Shown one piece after another: positions 49,701 to 62,514 of a stretch of DNA of 64,000 nt. Source of the DNA: Gibbula magus. Its lineage: Eukaryota > Mollusca > Gastropoda > Trochida > Trochidae. The notes beneath the pieces were generated by a model. The model was not told where the DNA came from. It ran no database searches and saw nothing but the letters and a program-made list of their open reading frames with translations. A program made the position numbers and the translations under genes. The stretch is from NCBI GenBank assembly GCA_936450465.1, contig OW388304.1:38221593-38285592 (forward strand), written 5' to 3'. The number at the start of each line of letters is the position of its first letter. Within the stretch, counting starts at the first letter, position 1.

Positions 49701-52700
49701 ATCGAATGGTTATTTCGGATTTCCTCTATCTGTCTTACTTTTTAATCTATATTCACTCTTACAGAGAGTCGCATAGCCAATTTGGCCAAAAATCACAGAA
49801 ATTATTCTAAGTCAAATTAGAGCACAAACTATATTTCTTGACAGCGAGGCTAATAACTTTCTTCAAACTGCATATTTCAGGACCAAACTTGGCTGAGATG
49901 TTCATTAACTTGTGTTCTATCGAATGGTTATTTCGGATTTCCTCTATCTGTCTTACTTTTTAATTTATATTCACTCTTACAGAGAGTCGCATAGCCAATT
50001 TGGCCAAAAATCACAGAAATTATTCTAAGTCAAAGAAGACCACAGACTATATTTCTTGACAGCGAGGTTAATAACTTTCTTCAAACTTCATATTTCAGGA
50101 CCAAACTTGGCTGAGATGTTCATTAACTTGTGTTCTATCGAATGGTTATTTCGGATTTCCTCTATCTGTCTTACTTTTAAATCTATATTGACTCTTACAG
50201 AGAGTCGCATAGCCAATTTGGCCAAAAATCACAGAAATTATTCTAAGTCAAATAAGAGCACAAACTATATTTCTTGACAGCGAGGCTAATAACTTTCTTC
50301 AAACTGCATATTTCAGGACCAATCTTGGCTGAGATGTTCATTAACTTGTGTTCTATCGAATGGTTATTTCGGATTTCCTCTATCTGTCTTACTTTTAAAT
50401 CTATATTCACTCTTACAGAGAGTCGCATAGCCAATTTGGCCAAAAATCACGGAAATGATTCTAAGTGAAAGAAGACCACAAACTAAATTTCTTGAGAGCG
50501 TGGCAAATAGCTTTCTTAAAACTGCATATCTAAGGTCCAAATTTGGCTGAGATGTTCATTAACTTGTGTTCTATCGAATGGTTATTTCGGATTTCATCTA
50601 TCTTTCATACTTTTAAATCTATATTCACTCTTACAGAGAGTCGCATAGTCAATTTGGCCAAAAATCATGGAAATTATTATAAGTCAAATAAGAGCACAAA
50701 CTATATTTCTTGACAGCGAGGCTAATAACTTTCTTCAAACTGCATATTTCAGGACCAAACTTGGCTGAGATGTTCATTAACTTGTGTTCTATCGAATGGT
50801 TATTTCGGATTTCCTCTATCTGTCTTACTTTTTAATCTATATTCACTCTTACAGAGAGTCGCATAGCCAATTTGGCCAAAAATCACAGAAATTATTCTAA
50901 GTCAAATAAGAGCACAAACTATATTTCTTGACAGCGAGGCTAATAACTTTCTTCAAACTGCATATTTCAGGACCAATCTTGGCTGAGATGTTCATTAACT
51001 TGTGTTCTATCGAATGGTTATTTCGGATTTCCTCTATCTGTCTTACTTTTTAATCTATATTCACTCTTACAGAGAGTCGCATAGCCAATTTGGCCAAAAA
51101 TCACAGAAATTATTCTAAGTCAAAGAAGAGCACAAACTATATTTCTTGACAGCGAGGCTAATAACTTTCTTCAAACTGCATATTTCAGGACCAAATTTGG
51201 CTGATATGTTCATTAACTTGTGTTCTATCGAATGGTTATTTCGGATTTCCTCTATCTGTCTTACTTTTTAATCTATATTCACTCTTACAGAGTGTCGCAT
51301 AGCCAATTTGGCCAAAAATCACAGAAATTATTCTAAGTCAAATAAGAGAACAAACTATATTTCTTGACAGCGAGGCTAATAACTTTCTTCAAACTGCATA
51401 TTTCAGGACCAATCTTGGCGGAGATGTTCATTAACTTGTGTTCTATCGAATGGTTATTTCGGATTTCCTCTATCTGTCTTACTTTTTAATCTATATTCAC
51501 TCTTACAGAGTGTCGCAAAGCCAATTTGGCCAAAAATCACAGAAATTATTCTAAGTCAAAGAAGAGCACAAACTATATTTCTTGACAGCGAGGCTAATAA
51601 CTTTCTTCAAACTGCATATTTCAGGACCAAATTTAGCTGAGATGTTCATTAACTTGTGTTCTATCGAATGGTTATTTCGGATTTCCTCTATCTGTCTTAC
51701 TTTTTAATCTATATTCACTCTTACAGAGAGTCGCATAGCCAATTTGGCCAAAAATCACAGAAATTATTATAAGTCAAAGAAGAGCACAAACTATATTTCT
51801 TGACAACGAGGCTAATAACTTTCTTCAAACTGCATATTTCAGGACGACACATGGCTGAGATGTTCATTAACTTGTGTTCTATCGAATGGTTATTTCGGAT
51901 TTCCTCTATCTGTCTTACTTTTTAATCTATATTCACTCTTACAGAGAGTCGCATAGCCAATTTGGCCAAAAATCACAGAAATTATTCTAAGTCAAAGAAG
52001 AGCACAAACTATATTTCTTGACAGCGAGGCTAATAACTTTCTTCAAACTGCATATTTCAGGACCAAATTTGGCTGATATGTTCATTAACTTGTGTTCTAT
52101 CGAATGGTTATTTCGGATTTCCTCTATCTGTCTTACTTTTTAATCTATATTCACTCTTACAGAGAGTCGCATAGCCAATTTGGCCAAAAATCACAGAAAT
52201 TATTCTAAGTCAAAGAAGAGCACAAACTATATTTCTTGACAGCGAGGCTAATAACTTTCTTCAAACTGCATATTTCAGGACCAAATTTGGCTGATATGTT
52301 CATTAACTTGTGTTCTATCGAATGGTTATTTCGGATTTCCTCTATCTGTCTTACTTTTTAATCTATATTCACTCTTACAGAGAGTCGCATAGCCAATTTG
52401 GCCAAAAATCACAGAAATTATTATAAGTCAAAGAAGAGCACAAACTATATTTCTTGACAGCGAGGCTAATAACTTTCTTCAAACTTCATATTTCAGGACC
52501 AAATTTAGCTGAGATGTTCATTAACTTGTGTTCTATCGAATGGTTATTTCGGATTTCCTCTATCTGTCTTACTTTTTAATCTATATTCACTCTTACAGAG
52601 AGTCGCATAGCCAATTTGGCCAAAAATCACAGAAATTATTCTAAGTCAAATAAGAGCACAAACTATATTTCTTGACAGCGAGGCTAATAACTTTCTTCAA

Positions 52701-55700
52701 ACTGCATATTTCAGGACCAATCTTGGCTGAGATGTTCATTAACTTGTGTTCTATCGAATGGTTATTTCGGATTTCATCTATCTGTCTTACTTTTTAATCT
52801 ATATTCACTCTTACAGAGAGTCGCATAGCCAATTTGGCCAAAAATCATGGACATTATTCTTAGTCAAAGAAGAGCACAAACTATATTTCTTGACAGCGAG
52901 GCTAATAACTTTCTTCAAACTTCATATTTCAGGACCAAATTTAGCTGAGATGTTCATTAACTTGTGTTCTATTGAATGGTTATTTCGGATTTCCTCTATC
53001 TGTCTTACTTTTTAATCTATATTCACTCTTACAGAGAGTCGCATAGCCAATTTGGCCAAAAATCACAGAAATTATTCTAAGTCAAAGAAGACCACAAACT
53101 AAATTTCTTGACAGCGAGGTTAATAACTTTCTTCAAACTGCATATTTCAGGAACAAATTTGGCTGAGATGTTCATTAACTTGTGTTCTATCGAATGGTTA
53201 TTTCGGATTTCCTCTATCTGTCTTACTTTTTAATCTATATTCACTCTTACAGAGGGTCGCATAGTCAATTTGGCCAAAAATCATGGAAATTATTCTAAGT
53301 CAAAGAAGACCACAGACTATATTTCTTGACAGCGAGGTTAATAACTTTCTTCAAACTTCATATTTCAAGACCAAACTTGGCTGAGATGTTCATTAACTTG
53401 TGTTCTATCGAATGGTTATTTCGGATTTCCTCTATCTGTCTTACTTTTTAATCTATATTCACTCTTACAGAGAGTCGCATAGCCAATTTGGCCAAAAATC
53501 ACAGAAATTATTCTAAGTCAAATTAGAGCACAAACTATATTTCTTGACAGCGAGGCTAATAACTTTCTTCAAACTGCATATTTCAGGACCAAACTTGGCT
53601 GAGATGTTCATTAACTTGTGTTCTATCGAATGGTTATTTCGGATTTCCTCTATCTGTCTTACTTTTTAATTTATATTCACTCTTACAGAGAGTCGCATAG
53701 CCAATTTGGCCAAAAATCACAGAAATTATTCTAAGTCAAAGAAGACCACAGACTATATTTCTTGACAGCGAGGTTAATAACTTTCTTCAAACTTCATATT
53801 TCAGGACCAAACTTGGCTGAGATGTTCATTAACTTGTGTTCTATCGAATGGTTATTTCGGATTTCCTCTATCTGTCTTACTTTTAAATCTATATTGACTC
53901 TTACAGAGAGTCGCATAGCCAATTTGGCCAAAAATCACAGAAATTATTCTAAGTCAAAGAAGACCACAGACTATATTTCTTGACAGCGAGGCTAATAACT
54001 TTCTTCAAACTGCATATTTCAGGACCAAACTTGGCTGAGATGTTCATTAACTTGTGTTCTATCGAATGGTTATTTCGGATTTCCTCTATCTGTCTTACTT
54101 TTTAAACTATATTCACTCTTACAGAGTGTCGCAAAGCCAATTTGGCCAAAAATCACAGAAATTATTCTAAGTCAAATAAGAGCACAAACTATATTTCTTG
54201 ACAGCGAGGCTAATAACTTTCTTCAAACTGCATATTTCAGGACCAATCTTGGCTGAGATGTTCATTAACTTGTGTTCTATCGAATGGTTATTTCGGATTT
54301 CCTCTATCTGTCTTACTTTTAAATCTATATTCACTCTTACAGAGAGTCGCATAGCCAATTTGGCCAAAAATCACGGAAATGATTCTAAGTGAAAGAAGAC
54401 CACAAACTAAATTTCTTGAGAGCGTGGCAAATAGCTTTCTTAAAACTGCATATCTAAGGTCCAAATTTGGCTGAGATGTTCATTAACTTGTGTTCTATCG
54501 AATGGTTATTTCGGATTTCATCTATCTTTCATACTTTTAAATCTATATTCACTCTTACAGAGAGTCGCATAGTCAATTTGGCCAAAAATCATGGAAATTA
54601 TTATAAGTCAAATAAGAGCACAAACTATATTTCTTGACAGCGAGGCTAATAACTTTCTTCAAACTGCATATTTCAGGACCAAACTTGGCTGAGATGTTCA
54701 TTAACTTGTGTTCTATCGAATGGTTATTTCGGATTTCCTCTATCTGTCTTACTTTTTAATCTATATTCACTCTTACAGAGAGTCGCATAGCCAATTTGGC
54801 CAAAAATCACAGAAATTATTCTAAGTCAAATAAGAGCACAAACTATATTTCTTGACAGCGAGGCTAATAACTTTCTTCAAACTGCATATTTCAGGACCAA
54901 TCTTGGCTGAGATGTTCATTAACTTGTGTTCTATCGAATGGTTATTTCGGATTTCCTCTATCTGTCTTACTTTTTAATCTATATTCACTCTTACAGAGAG
55001 TCGCATAGCCAATTTGGCCAAAAATCACAGAAATTATTCTAAGTCAAAGAAGAGCACAAACTATATTTCTTGACAGCGAGGCTAATAACTTTCTTCAAAC
55101 TGCATATTTCAGGACCAAATTTGGCTGATATGTTCATTAACTTGTGTTCTATCGAATGGTTATTTCGGATTTCCTCTATCTGTCTTACTTTTTAATCTAT
55201 ATTCACTCTTACAGAGTGTCGCATAGCCAATTTGGCCAAAAATCACAGAAATTATTCTAAGTCAAATAAGAGAACAAACTATATTTCTTGACAGCGAGGC
55301 TAATAACTTTCTTCAAACTGCATATTTCAGGACCAATCTTGGCGGAGATGTTCATTAACTTGTGTTCTATCGAATGGTTATTTCGGATTTCCTCTATCTG
55401 TCTTACTTTTTAATCTATATTCACTCTTACAGAGTGTCGCAAAGCCAATTTGGCCAAAAATCACAGAAATTATTCTAAGTCAAATAAGAGCACAAACTAT
55501 ATTTCTTGACAGCGAGGCTAATAACTTTCTTCAAACTGCATATTTCAGGACCAATCTTGGCTGAGATGTTCATTAACTTGTGTTCTATCGAATGGTTATT
55601 TCGGATTTCCTCTATCTGTCTTACTTTTAAATCTATATTCACTCTTACAGAGAGTCGCATAGCCAATTTGGCCAAAAATCACGGAAATGATTCTAAGTGA

Positions 55701-57718
55701 AAGAAGACCACAAACTAAATTTCTTGAGAGCGTGGCAAATAGCTTTCTTAAAACTGCATATCTAAGGTCCAAATTTGGCTGAGATGTTCATTAACTTGTG
55801 TTCTATCGAATGGTTATTTCGGATTTCATCTATCTTTCATACTTTTAAATCTATATTGACTCTTACAGAGAGTCGCATAGCCAATTTGGCCAAAAATCAC
55901 AGAAATTATTCTAAGTCAAAGAAGACCACAGACTATATTTCTTGACAGCGAGGCTAATAACTTTCTTCAAACTGCATATTTCAGGACCAAACTTGGCTGA
56001 GATGTTCATTAACTTGTGTTCTATCGAATGGTTATTTCGGATTTCCTCTATCTGTCTTACTTTTTAATCTATATTCACTCTTACAGAGTGTCGCAAAGCC
56101 AATTTGGCCAAAAATCACAGAAATTATTCTAAGTCAAATAAGAGCACAAACTATATTTCTTGACAGCGAGGCTAATAACTTTCTTCAAACTGCATATTTC
56201 AGGACCAATCTTGGCTGAGATGTTCATTAACTTGTGTTCTATCGAATGGTTATTTCGGATTTCCTCTATCTGTCTTACTTTTAAATCTATATTCACTCTT
56301 ACAGAGAGTCGCATAGCCAATTTGGCCAAAAATCACGGAAATGATTCTAAGTGAAAGAAGACCACAAACTAAATTTCTTGAGAGCGTGGCAAATAGCTTT
56401 CTTAAAACTGCATATCTAAGGTCCAAATTTGGCTGAGATGTTCATTAACTTGTGTTCTATCGAATGGTTATTTCGGATTTCATCTATCTTTCATACTTTT
56501 AAATCTATATTCACTCTTACAGAGAGTCGCATAGTCAATTTGGCCAAAAATCATGGAAATTATTATAAGTCAAATAAGAGCACAAACTATATTTCTTGAC
56601 AGCGAGGCTAATAACTTTCTTCAAACTGCATATTTCAGGACCAAACTTGGCTGAGATGTTCATTAACTTGTGTTCTATCGAATGGTTATTTCGGATTTCC
56701 TCTATCTGTCTTACTTTTTAATCTATATTCACTCTTACAGAGAGTCGCATAGCCAATTTGGCCAAAAATCACAGAAATTATTCTAAGTCAAATAAGAGCA
56801 CAAACTATATTTCTTGACAGCGAGGCTAATAACTTTCTTCAAACTGCATATTTCAGGACCAATCTTGGCTGAGATGTTCATTAACTTGTGTTCTATCGAA
56901 TGGTTATTTCGGATTTCCTCTATCTGTCTTACTTTTTAATCTATATTCACTCTTACAGAGAGTCGCATAGCCAATTTGGCCAAAAATCACAGAAATTATT
57001 CTAAGTCAAAGAAGAGCACAAACTATATTTCTTGACAGCGAGGCTAATAACTTTCTTCAAACTGCATATTTCAGGACCAAATTTGGCTGATATGTTCATT
57101 AACTTGTGTTCTATCGAATGGTTATTTCGGATTTCCTCTATCTGTCTTACTTTTTAATCTATATTCACTCTTACAGAGTGTCGCATAGCCAATTTGGCCA
57201 AAAATCACAGAAATTATTCTAAGTCAAATAAGAGAACAAACTATATTTCTTGACAGCGAGGCTAATAACTTTCTTCAAACTGCATATTTCAGGACCAATC
57301 TTGGCGGAGATGTTCATTAACTTGTGTTCTATCGAATGGTTATTTCGGATTTCCTCTATCTGTCTTACTTTTTAATCTATATTCACTCTTACAGAGAGTC
57401 GCATAGCCAATTTGGCCAAAAATCACAGAAATTATTATAAGTCAAAGAAGAGCACAAACTATATTTCTTGACAGCGAGGCTAATAACTATCTTCAAACTG
57501 CATATTTCAGGACCAAATTAAGCTGAGATGTTCATTAACATGAGTTCTATCGAATGGTTATTTCGGATTTCCTCTATCTGTCTTACTTTTTAATCTATAT
57601 TCACTCTTACAGAGGGTCGCATAGTCAATTTGGCCAAAAATCATGGAAATTATTCTAAGTCAAAGAAGACCACAGACTATATTTCTTGACAGCGAGGTTG
57701 ATAACTTTCTTCAAACTT
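43771..57718 (+). repeat. Mosaic satellite region with a strongly diverged monomer class
   Basis: The 218-bp monomers continue in less regular order. A distinctive class carries gattctaagtgaaagaag, cttgagagcgtggcaaatag, ctttcttaaaactgcatatc and taaggtcc, followed by ctttcatac. It begins near 46750, 47404, 50458, 54382, 55690 and 56344, with a seventh copy near 63320; the copy at 47404 keeps cttgacagcg. Spacings are multiples of 218 (for example 654, 3924 and 1308). A block at about 49.8-51.5 kb recurs near 53.5-55.4 kb, marked by taatttatat at 49961 and 53667 (3706 bp apart). Confidence 0.82.
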
Positions 57719-60700
57719 CATATTTCAAGACCAAACTTGGCTGAGATGTTCATTAACTTGTGTTCTATCGAATGGTTATTTCGGATTTCCTCTTTCTGTC
57801 TTACTTTTTAATCTATATTCACTCTTACAGAGAGTCGCATAGCCAATTTGGCCAAAAATCACAGAAATTATTCTAAGTCAAAGAAGAGCACAAACTATAT
57901 TTCTTGACAGCGAGGCTAATAACTTTCTTCAAACTGCATATTTCAGGACCAAATTTGGCTGATATGTTCATTAACTTGTGTTCTATCGAATGGTTATTTC
58001 GGATTTCCTCTATCTGTCTTACTTTTTAATCTATATTCACTCTTACAGAGTGTCGCATAGCCAATTTGGCCAAAAATCACAGAAATTATTCTAAGTCAAA
58101 TAAGAGAACAAACTATATTTCTTGACAGCGAGGCTAATAACTTTCTTCAAACTGCATATTTCAGGACCAATCTTGGCGGAGATGTTCATTAACTTGTGTT
58201 CTATCGAATGGTTATTTCGGATTTCCTCTATCTGTCTTACTTTTTAATCTATATTCACTCTTACAGAGAGTCGCATAGCCAATTTGGCCAAAAATCACAG
58301 AAATTATTATAAGTCAAAGAAGAGCACAAACTATATTTCTTGACAGCGAGGCTAATAACTATCTTCAAACTGCATATTTCAGGACCAAATTAAGCTGAGA
58401 TGTTCATTAACTTGTGTTCTATCGAATGGTTATTTCGGATTTCCTCTATCTGTCTTACTTTTTAATCTATATTCACTCTTACAGAGGGACGCATAGTCAA
58501 TTTGGCCAAAAATCATGGAAATTATTCTAAGTCAAAGAAGACCACAGACTATATTTCTTGACAGCGAGGTTAATAACTTTCTTCAAACTTCATATTTCAA
58601 GACCAAACTTGGCTGAGATGTTCATTAACTTGTGTTCTATCGAATGGTTATTTCGGATTTCCTCTTTCTGTCTTACTTTTTAATCTATATTCACTCTTAC
58701 AGAGAGTCGCATAGCCAATTTGGCCAAAAATCACAGAAATTATTCTAAGTCAAATAAGAGCACAAACTATATTTCTTGACAGCGAGGCTAATAACTTTCT
58801 TCAAACTGCATATTTCAGGACCAAACTTGGCTGAGATGTTCATTAACTTGTGTTCTATCGAATGGTTATTTCGGATTTCCTCTATCTGTCTTACTTTTTA
58901 ATCTATATTCACTCTTACAGAGAGTCGCATAGCCAATTTGGCCAAAAATCACAGAAATTATTCTAAGTCAAAGAAGACCACAGACTATATTTCTTGACAG
59001 CGAGGTTAATAACTTTCTTCAAACTTCATATTTCAGGACCAAACTTGGCTGAGATGTTCATTAACTTGTGTTCTATCGAATGGTTATTTCGGATTTCCTC
59101 TATCTGTCTTACTTTTTAATCTATATTCACTCTTACAGAGAGTCGCATAGCCAATTTGGCCAAAAATCACAGAAATTATTATAAGTCAAAGAAGAGCACA
59201 AACTATATTTCTTGACAGCGAGGCTAATAACTTTCTTCAAACTTCATATTTCAGGACCAAATTTAGCTGAGATGTTCATTAACTTGTGTTCTATCGAATG
59301 GTTATTTCGGATTTCCTCTATCTGTCTTACTTTTTAATCTATATTCACTCTTACAGAGAGTCGCATAGCCAATTTGGCCAAAAATCACAGAAATTATTCT
59401 AAGTCAAAGAAGACCACAAACTAAATTTCTTGACAGCGAGGTTAATAACTTTCTTCAAACTGCATATTTCAGGAACAAATTTGGCTGAGATGTTCATTAA
59501 CTTGTGTTCTATCGAATGGTTATTTCGGATTTCCTCTATCTGTCTTACTTTTTAATCTATATTCACTCTTACAGAGGGTCGCATAGTCAATTTGGCCAAA
59601 AATCATGGAAATTATTCTAAGTCAAAGAAGACCACAGACTATATTTCTTGACAGCGAGGTTAATAACTTTCTTCAAACTTCATATTTCAAGACCAAACTT
59701 GGCTGAGATGTTCATTAACTTGTGTTCTATCGAATGGTTATTTCGGATTTCCTCTATCTGTCTTACTTTTTAATCTATATTCACTCTTACAGAGAGTCGC
59801 ATAGCCAATTTGGCCAAAAATCACAGAAATTATTCTAAGTCAAAGAAGACCACAGACTATATTTCTTGACAGCGAGGTTAATAACTTTCTTCAAACTTCA
59901 TATTTCAGGACCAAACTTGGCTGAGATGTTCATTAACTTGTGTTCTATCGAATGGTTATTTCGGATTTCCTCTATCTGTCTTACTTTTTAATCTATATTC
60001 ACTCTTACAGAGAGTCGCATAGCCAATTTGGCCAAAAATCACAGAAATTATTATAAGTCAAAGAAGAGCACAAACTATATTTCTTGACAGCGAGGCTAAT
60101 AACTTTCTTCAAACTTCATATTTCAGGACCAAATTTAGCTGAGATGTTCATTAACTTGTGTTCTATCGAATGGTTATTTCGGATTTCCTCTATCTGTCTT
60201 ACTTTTTAATCTATATTCACTCTTACAGAGAGTCGCATAGCCAATTTGGCCAAAAATCACAGAAATTATTCTAAGTCAAAGAAGACCACAAACTAAATTT
60301 CTTGACAGCGAGGTTAATAACTTTCTTCAAACTGCATATTTCAGGAACAAATTTGGCTGAGATGTTCATTAACTTGTGTTCTATCGAATGGTTATTTCGG
60401 ATTTCCTCTATCTGTCTTACTTTTTAATCTATATTCACTCTTACAGAGGGTCGCATAGTCAATTTGGCCAAAAATCATGGAAATTATTCTAAGTCAAAGA
60501 AGACCACAGACTATATTTCTTGACAGCGAGGTTAATAACTTTCTTCAAACTTCATATTTCAAGACCAAACTTGGCTGAGATGTTCATTAACTTGTGTTCT
60601 ATCGAATGGTTATTTCGGATTTCCTCTTTCTGTCTTACTTTTTAATCTATATTCACTCTTACAGAGAGTCGCATAGCCAATTTGGCCAAAAATCACAGAA

Positions 60701-62514
60701 ATTATTCTAAGTCAAATAAGAGCACAAACTATATTTCTTGACAGCGAGGCTAATAACTTTCTTCAAACTGCATATTTCAGGACCAAACTTGGCTGAGATG
60801 TTCATTAACTTGTGTTCTATCGAATGGTTATTTCGGATTTCCTCTATCTGTCTTACTTTTTAATCTATATTCACTCTTACAGAGAGTCGCATAGCCAATT
60901 TGGCCAAAAATCACAGAAATTATTCTAAGTCAAAGAAGACCACAGACTATATTTCTTGACAGCGAGGTTAATAACTTTCTTCAAACTTCATATTTCAGGA
61001 CCAAACTTGGCTGAGATGTTCATTAACTTGTGTTCTATCGAATGGTTATTTCGGATTTCCTCTATCTGTCTTACTTTTTAATCTATATTCACTCTTACAG
61101 AGAGTCGCATAGCCAATTTGGCCAAAAATCACAGAAATTATTATAAGTCAAAGAAGAGCACAAACTATATTTCTTGACAGCGAGGCTAATAACTTTCTTC
61201 AAACTTCATATTTCAGGACCAAATTTAGCTGAGATGTTCATTAACTTGTGTTCTATCGAATGGTTATTTCGGATTTCCTCTATCTGTCTTACTTTTTAAT
61301 CTATATTCACTCTTACAGAGAGTCGCATAGCCAATTTGGCCAAAAATCACAGAAATTATTCTAAGTCAAAGAAGACCACAAACTAAATTTCTTGACAGCG
61401 AGGTTAATAACTTTCTTCAAACTGCATATTTCAGGAACAAATTTGGCTGAGATGTTCATTAACTTGTGTTCTATCGAATGGTTATTTCGGATTTCCTCTA
61501 TCTGTCTTACTTTTTAATCTATATTCACTCTTACAGAGGGTCGCATAGTCAATTTGGCCAAAAATCATGGAAATTATTCTAAGTCAAAGAAGACCACAGA
61601 CTATATTTCTTGACAGCGAGGTTAATAACTTTCTTCAAACTTCATATTTCAAGACCAAACTTGGCTGAGATGTTCATTAACTTGTGTTCTATCGAATGGT
61701 TATTTCGGATTTCCTCTATCTGTCTTACTTTTTAATCTATATTCACTCTTACAGAGAGTCGCATAGCCAATTTGGCCAAAAATCACAGAAATTATTCTAA
61801 GTCAAAGAAGACCACAGACTATATTTCTTGACAGCGAGGTTAATAACTTTCTTCAAACTTCATATTTCAGGACCAAACTTGGCTGAGATGTTCATTAACT
61901 TGTGTTCTATCGAATGGTTATTTCGGATTTCCTCTATCTGTCTTACTTTTTAATCTATATTCACTCTTACAGAGAGTCGCATAGCCAATTTGGCCAAAAA
62001 TCACAGAAATTATTATAAGTCAAAGAAGAGCACAAACTATATTTCTTGACAGCGAGGCTAATAACTTTCTTCAAACTTCATATTTCAGGACCAAATTTAG
62101 CTGAGATGTTCATTAACTTGTGTTCTATCGAATGGTTATTTCGGATTTCCTCTATCTGTCTTACTTTTTAATCTATATTCACTCTTACAGAGAGTCGCAT
62201 AGCCAATTTGGCCAAAAATCACAGAAATTATTCTAAGTCAAAGAAGACCACAAACTAAATTTCTTGACAGCGAGGTTAATAACTTTCTTCAAACTGCATA
62301 TTTCAGGAACAAATTTGGCTGAGATGTTCATTAACTTGTGTTCTATCGAATGGTTATTTCGGATTTCCTCTATCTGTCTTACTTTTTAATCTATATTCAC
62401 TCTTACAGAGGGTCGCATAGTCAATTTGGCCAAAAATCATGGAAATTATTCTAAGTCAAAGAAGACCACAGACTATATTTCTTGACAGCGAGGTTAATAA
62501 CTTTCTTCAAACTT
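57719..62514 (+). repeat. 1962-bp nine-monomer higher-order repeat (872 + 1090 bp blocks)
   Basis: The variant catatttcaagacc recurs at 57719, 58591, 59681, 60553, 61643 and 62515. The spacings are 872, 1090, 872, 1090 and 872 bp, which are alternating blocks of four and five monomers giving a 1962-bp compound unit. The rare variant cctctttctg at 58661 and 60623 is also 1962 bp apart; a further copy is at 57789. Copies look nearly identical over this span, which suggests recent amplification. Confidence 0.88.
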
